A DNA stretch of 64,000 bases from Candidatus Krumholzibacteriia bacterium (GTDB lineage Bacteria; Krumholzibacteriota; Krumholzibacteriia; JAJRXK01). The stretch spans positions 1-64,000 of the forward strand of contig DATFKK010000172.1 in the NCBI GenBank assembly GCA_035268685.1, in the 5' to 3' direction. Each line of letters starts with the position of its first letter. The first letter of the stretch is position 1. Below, piece by piece: positions 27,375-35,250 of the stretch. A program made the translations under genes and the position numbers. The notes under the pieces are model-generated. The model saw only the letters and a program-made list of their open reading frames with translations, was not told the origin of the DNA and made no database searches.

Positions 27375-28349
27375 GTGCAACGAGTCTGGATCACAGGCGG
27401 ACACGGCTTCGTCGGACGGACGCTCGCCCGCGAGCTGACCGGACGCGCTCTCGCGGTGTGGACCGTCGAGCGCGGTCCCGCTCGTCCCGATGACGACGAC
27501 CAGACCCTGCGCATCCCGCTGGCCGAGGACGGCGTCGTCGCCCGCGCACTGACCGACATCCGCCCCGACGCGATCGTGCACCTGGCCGCGCAGAGCAGCG
27601 GCGGCGCGAGCTTCCGTATTCCGCGCGAGACCCTGCGCAACAACGTCGAGAGTACGCTCGGCCTGCTCGAGGCGATCCTCTCGCTGCCCGCCGGGGAGCG
27701 TCCCCGCCTGCTGTCGGTGGGGAGCTGCGAGGAGTACGGTGCGCCGAACGGCGACGGCGAACTCCCGCTGACGGAGGACCAGCCGCTGCGCCCTGGCAAC
27801 CCCTACGCGGTGAGCAAGACCGCCCAGACCCTGTTGTGCCAGCAGTTCCGCCGTGCCCACGGTCTCGACGTCCTGGCCGTCCGCAGCTTCACGCACACCG
27901 GTCCCGGCCAGTCCGATCGCTTCGTCTTCGGCAGCTGGGCCCGGCAGATCGCCGAGCTGGAACGCGCCGGGGGCGGAGTGCTGGCCGTGGGCAACCTCGA
28001 CGTCAGCCGGGACGTCTCGCACGTCGGTGACGTCGCCCGCGCCTACGCCGACCTGTTGACCGTCGACTGGCCGCACGACGTGGTCAATCTCTGCCGCGGC
28101 GAGGCCACCGCACTGCGAACCGTCCTCGACCACCTCTGCTCCGTCGCCCTCGCCCCGGTCGACTGGCAGGTCGACCCGGCCCGGCTGAGACCCGGCGACG
28201 TACCGCTCTTCGTGGGCGACCCGTCGCGCTTGCGTTCGATGATCGGATGGGTACCCTCGACCCCCGTCGAGACGGCTCTGAACGAACTCCTGCAATGGTG
28301 GCGCGAACGGATCGGCGACTCCCCGTCGTCGCCCACCACTTCCCGCTGA
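27375..28349 (+). CDS. NAD(P)-dependent nucleotide-sugar reductase (Rmd-like SDR), second of a tandem pair
   Basis: 324 residues. TGGHGFVGRTLARELTGR at the N-terminus, HLAAQSSGGASFRIP, SCEEYG, NPYAVSK (YxxxK) and FTHTGPGQSDRFV match GDP-4-keto-6-deoxy-D-mannose reductase. Much of the layout repeats the preceding gene (HLAAQS, EEYG, YAVSK, HTGP, GNLD, RDV, RPGDVP), so the pair arose by an old duplication and has diverged strongly. One member probably dehydrates or epimerises and the other reduces the same nucleotide sugar. Start GTG 27375. Confidence -1.
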   Translation: MQRVWITGGHGFVGRTLARELTGRALAVWTVERGPARPDDDDQTLRIPLAEDGVVARALTDIRPDAIVHLAAQSSGGASFRIPRETLRNNVESTLGLLEAILSLPAGERPRLLSVGSCEEYGAPNGDGELPLTEDQPLRPGNPYAVSKTAQTLLCQQFRRAHGLDVLAVRSFTHTGPGQSDRFVFGSWARQIAELERAGGGVLAVGNLDVSRDVSHVGDVARAYADLLTVDWPHDVVNLCRGEATALRTVLDHLCSVALAPVDWQVDPARLRPGDVPLFVGDPSRLRSMIGWVPSTPVETALNELLQWWRERIGDSPSSPTTSR

Positions 28350-28380
28350 ACGAACACGCGCTCACGCGCGAGGAGGAAAC

Positions 28381-29688
28381 GTGGCCAGGATCTGCATGGT
28401 GGGAACCGGATACGTCGGACTGGTGTCCGGCGCGTGCTTCGCCGACTTCGGACACGAAGTCTGGTGCGTGGACATCAACGCCGACCGCATCGCCCGGCTC
28501 GAACGCGGCGAGATCCCCTTCTACGAACCGGGCCTCGACATCCTCGTCGAGAAGAACCACGGCAACGGGCGCCTGCACTTCACCACCGACCTGGCCACCG
28601 GCGTCGCCCCCGCCGAGGTGGTGATGATCGCCGTGCAGACCCCGCCCATGGAGAACGGCGAGGCCGACATGCAGTACGTGATGAAAGTCGGCCAGGACGT
28701 CGCCCGCCTGCTCGAGCCCGGGGAATACAAGGTGATCTGCACGAAGAGCACCGTTCCCGTGGGCACCGCACGCGAGCTGACGAAGATGATCGACTCCACC
28801 GCGAAGGAAGGCGTCGACTACGACGTCGCCAGCAACCCCGAGTTCCTGCGCGAGGGCAGCTCGATCGAGGACTTCATGCGCCCCGACCGCGTGGTGATCG
28901 GCACGAAGACCGAGCGCGCCGCCGAGCTCATGCAGTCGCTCTACCGCCCGCTCTACCTGCTCGACACCCCGATCGTCTCGACCGACCTCGAGACCAGCGA
29001 GCTGATCAAGTACGCCAGCAACGCCTACCTGGCGGTGAAGATCAGCTACATCAACGAGATGGCCGACCTGTGCGAGAAGCTCGGCGCTCGAGTCGACGTC
29101 CTCGCCAAGGCCATGGGCCTGGACGGACGCATCGGGAAGAAGTTCCTGCACGCCGGTCTGGGCTTCGGCGGAAGTTGCCTGCCGAAGGACACCAAGGCGA
29201 TCGTGCAGATGGGCCGGGCCAACGAAACGCCCCTGCGCCTGATCGAGGGCGCGATGGGCGTGAACGACGAGCGCGCCCCGCGTGCGGTGGAGAAGCTCGA
29301 GGCCCTGGCGGGTTCGCTGCACGGCAAACGCGTCGCCCTCCTGGGCCTGGCCTTCAAGCCGAACACCGACGACGTGCGCGAGGCGCCGAGCCTCGGCCTG
29401 GTCGCGGCCCTGCGCGAACGCGGCGCCCACGTGGTGGCCTGTGATCCCGAGGCGGTCGAGACCTTCCTCATGCACGTGCCCGATCTCGAGATCGCCGACG
29501 GACCGTACGCCTGCATCGAGGGCGCCGACGCCGCTCTGCTGGTGACCGAGTGGAACCCCTACCGTGAACTGGACATGGAGAGGATCCGCGACGCGATGAA
29601 GGCGCCCGTCTTCATCGACTGCCGCAACGTCTACCCGCGCGATCGCATGGAGTCCCTGGGCTTCGCCTACGACAGCTTCGGACGATGA
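28381..29688 (+). CDS. ugd: UDP-glucose 6-dehydrogenase
   Basis: 435 residues, the usual length. The NAD-binding MVGTGYVGLVSGACFADFGHEV is at the N-terminus, then TKSTVPVGTA, NPEFLREGSSIEDFMRPDRVVIG, the middle-domain ETSELIKYASNAYLAVKISYINE, the catalytic Cys in GFGGSCLPKDT (near 260), and LGLAFKPNTDDVREAPS. It oxidises UDP-glucose to UDP-glucuronate with two NAD+, providing acidic sugar for surface polysaccharide. GTG 28381 has AGGAGG six bases upstream. Confidence -1.
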   Translation: MARICMVGTGYVGLVSGACFADFGHEVWCVDINADRIARLERGEIPFYEPGLDILVEKNHGNGRLHFTTDLATGVAPAEVVMIAVQTPPMENGEADMQYVMKVGQDVARLLEPGEYKVICTKSTVPVGTARELTKMIDSTAKEGVDYDVASNPEFLREGSSIEDFMRPDRVVIGTKTERAAELMQSLYRPLYLLDTPIVSTDLETSELIKYASNAYLAVKISYINEMADLCEKLGARVDVLAKAMGLDGRIGKKFLHAGLGFGGSCLPKDTKAIVQMGRANETPLRLIEGAMGVNDERAPRAVEKLEALAGSLHGKRVALLGLAFKPNTDDVREAPSLGLVAALRERGAHVVACDPEAVETFLMHVPDLEIADGPYACIEGADAALLVTEWNPYRELDMERIRDAMKAPVFIDCRNVYPRDRMESLGFAYDSFGR

Positions 29689-31124
29689 GCAGCCCCGCGG
29701 CGCGCGGAGGCCTGGCGACCAACGTGGTGACGGCGGCGTTGCCGCTGGTCGGCAGCTTCCTCGTGTCGCTCCTGCTCGCACCCTACGTGGGCGACGCGGG
29801 ATTCGGCGTCTACTCGCTGGTCATGTCGGCGGCCACGCTGCTGCTGGTGGCCGCCAAGTTCGGTCTGCACACCGCGACCTCGCGTCTGGTCAGCGAGAAC
29901 GACGACACCCCCGGTCCGTGGATCCGGGCCGGGCTCGCGTTGCGCCTGCCGCTCACCCTGGGGACGGCGATCGTCGCCGTGGTGGCCTCGCCGTGGATCG
30001 CACGGGGCCTGACCGGCACCGACGAGACGACGGTGGCCTTCGCCCTGGCCGGCGCGGTGATCGTCGGGGCCAGTCTGTTCGAGTTCGCGGGCGAGGTCCA
30101 GGTCGGCCTGCGGGCCTTCCGGCCGCAGATGTGGCTGCGCGTGGTCGCCCTCGTGCTACGCCTGGCCGCACTGGGACTCGTCCGGTGGTTCGGGGTGGGC
30201 GTCGAGTGGTTCCTGGCCGGCCACGCGCTGTCGCAGGCCCTGCCCTCGACGGTCGTGCTCGGGCGGCTGGTCCACTCGACGCGCGCACAGACCGTGGCCG
30301 GGGTCCGGACCCTGCGCCGCACCTGGGACCTGGCCCTGCCACTGGCCTTCTCTTCGGCCAGCTTCCTGATCTACGCCCACACCGACCGGCTGATGCTCGG
30401 TGCCTTCGACAGCGAGGCCGTGGTGGGGCAGTTCGCGGTGGCCCGCAACGTGATCGACGCGGCGATGTTCCCGGTCGTGGCCCTGACCTGGTCGTTGCGT
30501 CCGGCCTTCGTGCGGTCCCTGCGCCCCGGCGCCACCGAGTCGGTGGGTGCGGTCCTCGCCGAGGGACTGCGTCTGTCGGTCGTCTACGTCTGCGCCGGCG
30601 CGGCGTTGATGGCGGTGCTCGGCCCCGGCCTGTTGCGCGGACTCTACGGCGCGGAGTTCTCCGAGGCCGGCGCACTGCTGCTGTGGATGGTCCCGCTGTT
30701 GGCGCTGCGGGGTCTCGGCACGGTGATCTTCCCCCTGCTCGTGGCCGCGGACTCCCAGCGCGCCTACGCACGCCTCATGGGCTGGACGGCCGGCGTGAAC
30801 GTTGCGGCGAACCTGGTGCTGATCCCGATCTTCGGGGCGATCGGGGCGGTGGCGAGCACCTTCCTGGCCCTCTTGCTGCTGACCGTGGGCGGGTTCCGCG
30901 AGGTCCGACGCGCGGCGGGATCGCTGCCGTGGGGCGAACGGGCGGGCTCGCACACCCGGGCCGTGGTCTCGAGCGGGCTGGCCGCAACGGCCGTCCTGCT
31001 TTGGGATCCCGAAGGACGCGGATTGGCGGTGACCACCGCCGCTGCCGTGATCGGCGTCGTCGTCCTCGCCCTGGTGAATCTCGGCCGCCCGCGGCGTCCC
31101 TTCCGCGGCGTCCGTCGACCCTGA
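29685..31124 (+). CDS. Polysaccharide flippase (Wzx-like, MOP superfamily)
   Basis: 479 residues with twelve or more hydrophobic helices, the layout of Wzx/MATE-type lipid-linked oligosaccharide flippases. N-terminal NVVTAALPLVGSFLVSLLLAPYVGDAGFGVYSLV and the central SFLIYAHTDRLMLGAF (an Asp-Arg pair in a helix) are typical. Start ATG overlaps the ugd stop (ATGA, 29685-29688). It should move undecaprenyl-linked repeat units across the inner membrane. No polymerase or glycosyltransferase lies between it and the WecA-like gene, so the cluster is incomplete or scattered. Confidence -1.
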   Translation: MSSPAARGGLATNVVTAALPLVGSFLVSLLLAPYVGDAGFGVYSLVMSAATLLLVAAKFGLHTATSRLVSENDDTPGPWIRAGLALRLPLTLGTAIVAVVASPWIARGLTGTDETTVAFALAGAVIVGASLFEFAGEVQVGLRAFRPQMWLRVVALVLRLAALGLVRWFGVGVEWFLAGHALSQALPSTVVLGRLVHSTRAQTVAGVRTLRRTWDLALPLAFSSASFLIYAHTDRLMLGAFDSEAVVGQFAVARNVIDAAMFPVVALTWSLRPAFVRSLRPGATESVGAVLAEGLRLSVVYVCAGAALMAVLGPGLLRGLYGAEFSEAGALLLWMVPLLALRGLGTVIFPLLVAADSQRAYARLMGWTAGVNVAANLVLIPIFGAIGAVASTFLALLLLTVGGFREVRRAAGSLPWGERAGSHTRAVVSSGLAATAVLLWDPEGRGLAVTTAAAVIGVVVLALVNLGRPRRPFRGVRRP

Positions 31125-31131
31125 TGCGGAC

Positions 31132-31160
31132 TTGACCGGCGGCGGCGGCGGGCGTACACA
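31132..31160 (+). promoter_or_regulatory. Sigma70-type promoter before the WecA-like gene
   Basis: TTGACC (31132-31137), a 17-base spacer made of GGC repeats, and TACACA (31155-31160), followed by an AT-rich patch, lie 103 bases before the TTG start at 31263. The -35 box is identical to that at 26261. The long 5' leader contains nothing else I can recognise. Confidence -1.
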
Positions 31161-31262
31161 TTTTCGATCGTCATACGCGCGGCGGACACCCGGTCTCGCC
31201 GCCACCTCCGGGCTTCGCTCGGTCGAAGCTCGCCCCGCGCGCGGAGCCAGGACGGTCCAGCC

Positions 31263-32384
31263 TTGCCGATCTCGACCACGGTCTTCGCGTTCAGCGTGGC
31301 CTGTCTGAGCGCCCTGTTGATCACGCCGGTCGTCCGGCGCGTCGCGGTGCGTCTGCGCTGGCGGGACCGGCCCGAGGGCGCCGCCCACAAGGAGCGCGAG
31401 TCGGCCCGGACCCACGCCGGCGGCATGGCCGTCCTGGCGGCCACCGGGATCGGTCTCTGGAGCATCCACGCCGCGTTCGAGGGCATCGGGGGCCGGCTCG
31501 AGCCGGTACTGCTGACCGTCGTCCCCGGAACCCTCCTCGTGGCCGGAGTCGGTCTCGTCGACGATCTGCGTGGCTGCCGTCCGATCGAGAAGCTCCTCGT
31601 GCAGATCGCCGCCGTGTCCGTGCTGGTGTCGAGCCAGGCCGTGCTGGGCCTGTCGGGGATCGTGGCCTGGACCATGCTCCCGGCCGCCGCGGCCGTGATC
31701 GCCCTGGGCCTGTGGATGGTCACCACCACCAATGCCGTCAACCTGGTCGACGGGATCGACGGGCTGGCCCCGGGCCTGGTCGCGCTGGGTGGATTCGGAC
31801 TGGTGGTCCTGGCCGTGCGGGCCGGTGATCTGGGAACTGCCGCCATCGCCGGATCCTTCGCCGGAGCCGCGCTCGGTTTCCTGCGCAGCAACCGCTATCC
31901 GGCCAAGATCTACCTGGGTGACAGCGGCAGCATGATGTTCGGGTATCTCGTCGCGTCGGTGGGCGCGATCCTGATCGGCAGGGACCCGTCGCTGCGCACA
32001 CTGCTCGCGGTGGCCCTCTGCGCCTGGGTCCCGTTGCTCGACACGCTGCTGGCCGTCCTGCGACGGGTCCGGAGCCGCGTGAGCCCCTTCCGCGCCGATC
32101 GGGACCACGTCCACCACCGTCTGGTGGCGGCGGGCTTGTCGATCCGGGCCGCTGCGGCGATCCTGTGGACCATCGGGTTCGTCGGCGTGGCCGCCGGGCT
32201 CGCGATCGCGTGGGGAGCGCCCCTGCTCCCGGCCCTCGGGGTCGTGGTGGTGGTCACCGCGCCATTGGCGCGTGTCGTGCTTCCTCTGCGCGTGACCGTG
32301 CGCCTCGACGATCCGCGTCGGGAACGGCTCGAGAGCGACACCCCCAGCGGTGTGGTCCCCGCGCCGCAGAACCGCGCCGCCTGA
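31263..32384 (+). CDS. WecA/MraY-family undecaprenyl-phosphate sugar-1-phosphate transferase
   Basis: 373 residues with about eleven hydrophobic helices. Family motifs: THAGGMAVL near residue 50, the Mg-binding DD in VGLVDDLRG (near 100), TNAVNLVDGIDGLA (near 158), KIYLGDSGSMMFG (near 216), and the cytoplasmic FRADRDHVHHRL (HIHHR-type loop of WecA/TagO). It attaches the first sugar phosphate to undecaprenyl phosphate, starting O-antigen, teichoic-like or enterobacterial-common-antigen-type glycans. The start is an unusual TTG at 31263 with CCAGGACGG upstream; no better start codon precedes the first helix. Confidence -1.
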   Translation: MPISTTVFAFSVACLSALLITPVVRRVAVRLRWRDRPEGAAHKERESARTHAGGMAVLAATGIGLWSIHAAFEGIGGRLEPVLLTVVPGTLLVAGVGLVDDLRGCRPIEKLLVQIAAVSVLVSSQAVLGLSGIVAWTMLPAAAAVIALGLWMVTTTNAVNLVDGIDGLAPGLVALGGFGLVVLAVRAGDLGTAAIAGSFAGAALGFLRSNRYPAKIYLGDSGSMMFGYLVASVGAILIGRDPSLRTLLAVALCAWVPLLDTLLAVLRRVRSRVSPFRADRDHVHHRLVAAGLSIRAAAAILWTIGFVGVAAGLAIAWGAPLLPALGVVVVVTAPLARVVLPLRVTVRLDDPRRERLESDTPSGVVPAPQNRAA

Positions 32385-32405
32385 TCGGATCCTCCTCGTC
32401 TGTCC

Positions 32406-33458
32406 ATGAGCCACCAAGACTCCGATGACCGACCGCTGATCCTGGGCGTCGCTCCCCGCGGGCTGGCCCGGACCCAGGCGGAATCGCTGGCACGCTCGCT
32501 GGTCGAGCGGAAGTCGACCTTTCCCATCCACCTCGAGATCATCGGCGAGGACGACCCCGACGACACCGTTCTGCACGACGACCACATCGCCGAGAACCGC
32601 TCCGAGATCCGCCGACTGCACCGCCGACTGCGCGAAGGTGCCATCGACACGGTGATCCATCGCGGCTTCGACCTCCGCGGCGACGTGCCCGACGATCTCC
32701 GGATCCTGGCCGTGCTCGAGCGCGGCAAGCCCTACGAGGTCCTGGTGAGTCCGCACGGCGAGACGCTGGACCTGCTGGAGGACGACGCCCGTGTGGGCGT
32801 GGTCCACCTCCGCACACGCGCCCAGGTCATGGAGTACCGCCCCGAGCTCGCCACGGAACTGATCCGCGGCGACGCCGGCGACTGGCTCACGTCGCTGATC
32901 GACGGAACGGTCGACGCCCTGGTGGCGCCGGGGGCAGCGATCGAGCAGCTGGGCCTGCACGAACAGGTCAGCGAGATCTTCCCGCCCGAGATGCTGGTCC
33001 CGGCGGCCGGAGCCGGAGTGCTGCTGTGTCTCGGGCGTCGCGACGACGACCTCACCGCTGCGCGTCTGCAGGCGCTGCACGATGCGACGACCGCCGCCGA
33101 GTACGCGGCCGAATGCTCGTTGCTCGAAGCGCTGGGCGGACCGTGGGAGATGCCGATCGGAGCGCTGGCCCGATCGGGCGGTGACCGTCTCGTCGTGTAC
33201 GCTGTGGTCGCGTCCCCCGACGGCGAACACGTCCTGCGCGAGGAACACGTCTCGGCACCGGACGACCCCTGTTCCTCGGGCATGGAGGCCGCAGCCCTGC
33301 TGCTCGCCCGCGGTGCCCAGGACGTGCTCGGGGGGACCTTCGAGGACGACGACGACACCGAACCGTGCACGATCGCGGGAAGCCTGCCGTCCTACGACGC
33401 CGAGTGGGAGATCGACGACGAAGACCCCGACGGCGGCCCCGAGACCGACCCCTGCTGA
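32406..33458 (+). CDS. HemC-fold (hydroxymethylbilane synthase-like) protein without the cofactor Cys
   Basis: 350 residues. It follows HMB synthase from end to end: an N-terminal LILGVAPRGLARTQAESLARSL, a degenerate HSxKDxP region reading IHRGFDLRGDVPDD with the catalytic-type Asp kept, VDALVAPGAAIEQLGL, MLVPAAGAGVLLCLGRRDD, and ECSLLEALGGPWEMPIGALA. In true HemC the last segment reads GGCQVPIG and its Cys carries the dipyrromethane cofactor; here that position is Trp. The GTSSLRRQ and RGNVDTR substrate-binding blocks are also lost. An acidic C-terminal tail follows. It is probably a paralogue with another role, not a porphyrin enzyme. It starts 21 bases after the WecA-like gene. Confidence -1.
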   Translation: MSHQDSDDRPLILGVAPRGLARTQAESLARSLVERKSTFPIHLEIIGEDDPDDTVLHDDHIAENRSEIRRLHRRLREGAIDTVIHRGFDLRGDVPDDLRILAVLERGKPYEVLVSPHGETLDLLEDDARVGVVHLRTRAQVMEYRPELATELIRGDAGDWLTSLIDGTVDALVAPGAAIEQLGLHEQVSEIFPPEMLVPAAGAGVLLCLGRRDDDLTAARLQALHDATTAAEYAAECSLLEALGGPWEMPIGALARSGGDRLVVYAVVASPDGEHVLREEHVSAPDDPCSSGMEAAALLLARGAQDVLGGTFEDDDDTEPCTIAGSLPSYDAEWEIDDEDPDGGPETDPC

Positions 33459-33478
33459 TCGGTCTCGGCCACCCGGTC

Positions 33479-34417
33479 TCAGCCGACCGGACGGAGGGCC
33501 GGGAGCCGACGCGATCGCAGATCCACCGGCCGTTCCACGTCCATCGCCGCGAGACGCTCGGCCAGGCGCCGTTCGAAGACGTTGGCCAGATCGGGCCGTG
33601 CGAAGAGCGACGTGCCCACCTGCACCGCCGTCGCACCCGCCACGAAGAAGCGCAACACGTCGTCGAGCGACGAGATCCCGCCGATGCCGACGATGGGAAT
33701 GCCGACCGCGTGGGCGACTTCCCAGACCTTGGCCAACGCCACGGGCAGGATCGCCGGCCCGCTGTAGCCGGCCGTGCCGCGCGGGAACACGGGCTCGCGC
33801 CGGTCGAGGTCGATCTCCATGCCGACGAGGGTGTTGATGCAGCTGATCGCATGGGCGCCGCCGGTCTCGGCCGCGCGGGCCAGATCCCCGATCGCCGTCA
33901 CGTTCGGGGTGAGTTTCACCCACAGGGCACGATCGGCCGGGAGCGCACGTCGGGCATCGGCGGTGATCCGCTCGACCCGCGCCGGATCCCGCCCGAAGTC
34001 CAGGCCGCCCCGCGCGACGTTCGGGCAGCTCAGGTTGAGCTCGACCGCACTCCACCCCGGGTGTGCGGCGAGCTCGTCGATCATGGTCGTGAACTCGACC
34101 TCGTCGCGGGCGGCCAGCGACACCACCGTCGGCACGCGGTGTTCCCGCAGCACGGGGAGCTTCTGGCCGACGAAGGCGGCCAGCCCCACGTTCTCCAGAC
34201 CGATCGAGTTGAGCATGCCGTGGCGCAGCTCGCACACCCGCGGCTGCGGATTGCCCGCTCGCGGCTCGACGGTGACGGTCTTCGTGACGATGCCGCCGAG
34301 GTCCGACGGGTCGCACAGGTCGAAGTACTCGATCCCGTAGCCCCAGGTGCCCGACGCGGTGAACACGGGGTTCCTCCACGTGACCGGTCCGGTGGTGACG
34401 CGCAGGTCGATGCTCAT
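33479..34417 (-). CDS. pyrD: Dihydroorotate dehydrogenase, class 1B catalytic subunit
   Basis: 312 residues. NPVFTASGTWGYG at the N-terminus, LNSIGLENVG, VELNLSCPNVARGG with the active-site Cys of class 1 enzymes (near 134), VKLTPNV, CINTLVGM, GIGGISSLDDVLRFFVAGATAVQVGTSLF with the FMN phosphate site. It oxidises dihydroorotate to orotate and passes electrons to the PyrK partner and NAD+. Start ATG overlaps the pyrK stop (ATGA, 34414-34417). Last gene of the pyr operon; converges on the HemC-like gene. Confidence -1.
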   Translation of the reverse strand: MSIDLRVTTGPVTWRNPVFTASGTWGYGIEYFDLCDPSDLGGIVTKTVTVEPRAGNPQPRVCELRHGMLNSIGLENVGLAAFVGQKLPVLREHRVPTVVSLAARDEVEFTTMIDELAAHPGWSAVELNLSCPNVARGGLDFGRDPARVERITADARRALPADRALWVKLTPNVTAIGDLARAAETGGAHAISCINTLVGMEIDLDRREPVFPRGTAGYSGPAILPVALAKVWEVAHAVGIPIVGIGGISSLDDVLRFFVAGATAVQVGTSLFARPDLANVFERRLAERLAAMDVERPVDLRSRRLPALRPVG

Positions 34418-35250
34418 GCCGAGCACGCTCCGGGCTCGGCACGGTCGGTGTGGTCCTCGGGCAGGAAGCGGATCTGGTCGACGTCGAAGACCGGACCCTC
34501 CTTGCACACCGTGCGCATGCGCGGCTGGTCGGCGTGCTCGATCACACAGGCCCGACAGACGCCGGCGCCGCAGCCCATCTGCTCCTCGAGGCACACTCGG
34601 AGCGGGACACCGCGATCGCGGCACATCCGGGCCACGGCGTGCATCATCGGCGTGGGTCCGCAGGTGGCGACGATCGCGTCGGGCGTCGCGTCGAGCGCTT
34701 CCTCCAGGCCGAGCGTCACGAGTCCCAGACGCTGTCCTTCCAGGGGCTGCTCCTCGATCCACAACTGCCAGGGGCCGGCGGGCTCGTCGCCGAGCAGTTC
34801 CACGGGAAGGTCCGCCGGCGTGTGCGCGCCGAAGAGCGGGCGCGCTGCCGGCCCTCCCCGGCGTTTCAGTTCGCGCGCCAGACGGTAGAGGGGAACGATC
34901 CCCACGCCTCCGGCGACCAGGACCGACGGGCGACCCTCGAAATCGGCCAGGTCGAAGCCGTGGCCCAGAGGGCCGAAGATCCGCGCCGTCGCGCCCTCGC
35001 GGATCTGGGCCAGCTCCTTCGAGCCGCGGCCGGCGACCTTCACCAGCAGGTCCATGCGGTCGCCCACCACGTCGAGGATGCTGTAGGGCCGCGGCAGGAC
35101 GTAGGCGTCGTCGTCGCCGGTGTGGACCATGGCGAACTGACCGGCCGTGACCGGTTCCTCGAGGTGGACCTCGAAACTCACGACGACGGTGTCCCGCGCG
35201 ACCTCGCGGCGCGCGACGACCGGGCACTCGGCGAGGGTACGTGGCATCAT
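34414..35250 (-). CDS. pyrK: Dihydroorotate dehydrogenase electron transfer subunit
   Basis: 278 residues. Ferredoxin-reductase-like FAD domain (RPYSILDV, the FAD-binding RxYS, near 55; then KVAGRGSKEL), an NAD-binding domain (VLVAGGVGIVPLYRLARELKRRGG, near 108), and a C-terminal [2Fe-2S] cluster with Cys in GCGAGVCRACV and a distal RTVCKEGPVF. The start at 35250 overlaps the stop of the TPR lipoprotein gene (ATGA, 35247-35250); a second ATG follows immediately. It makes the 1B enzyme NAD+-dependent rather than quinone-dependent. Confidence -1.
   Translation of the reverse strand: MMPRTLAECPVVARREVARDTVVVSFEVHLEEPVTAGQFAMVHTGDDDAYVLPRPYSILDVVGDRMDLLVKVAGRGSKELAQIREGATARIFGPLGHGFDLADFEGRPSVLVAGGVGIVPLYRLARELKRRGGPAARPLFGAHTPADLPVELLGDEPAGPWQLWIEEQPLEGQRLGLVTLGLEEALDATPDAIVATCGPTPMMHAVARMCRDRGVPLRVCLEEQMGCGAGVCRACVIEHADQPRMRTVCKEGPVFDVDQIRFLPEDHTDRAEPGACSA

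Noticed and set aside
30156-34442. A 1428-codon open frame on the minus strand across the flippase, WecA-like and HemC-like genes
   Set aside because: It is antisense to three clear plus-strand genes and reads as low-complexity Arg/His/Gln/Asp-rich sequence, the usual by-product of high-GC third codon positions.
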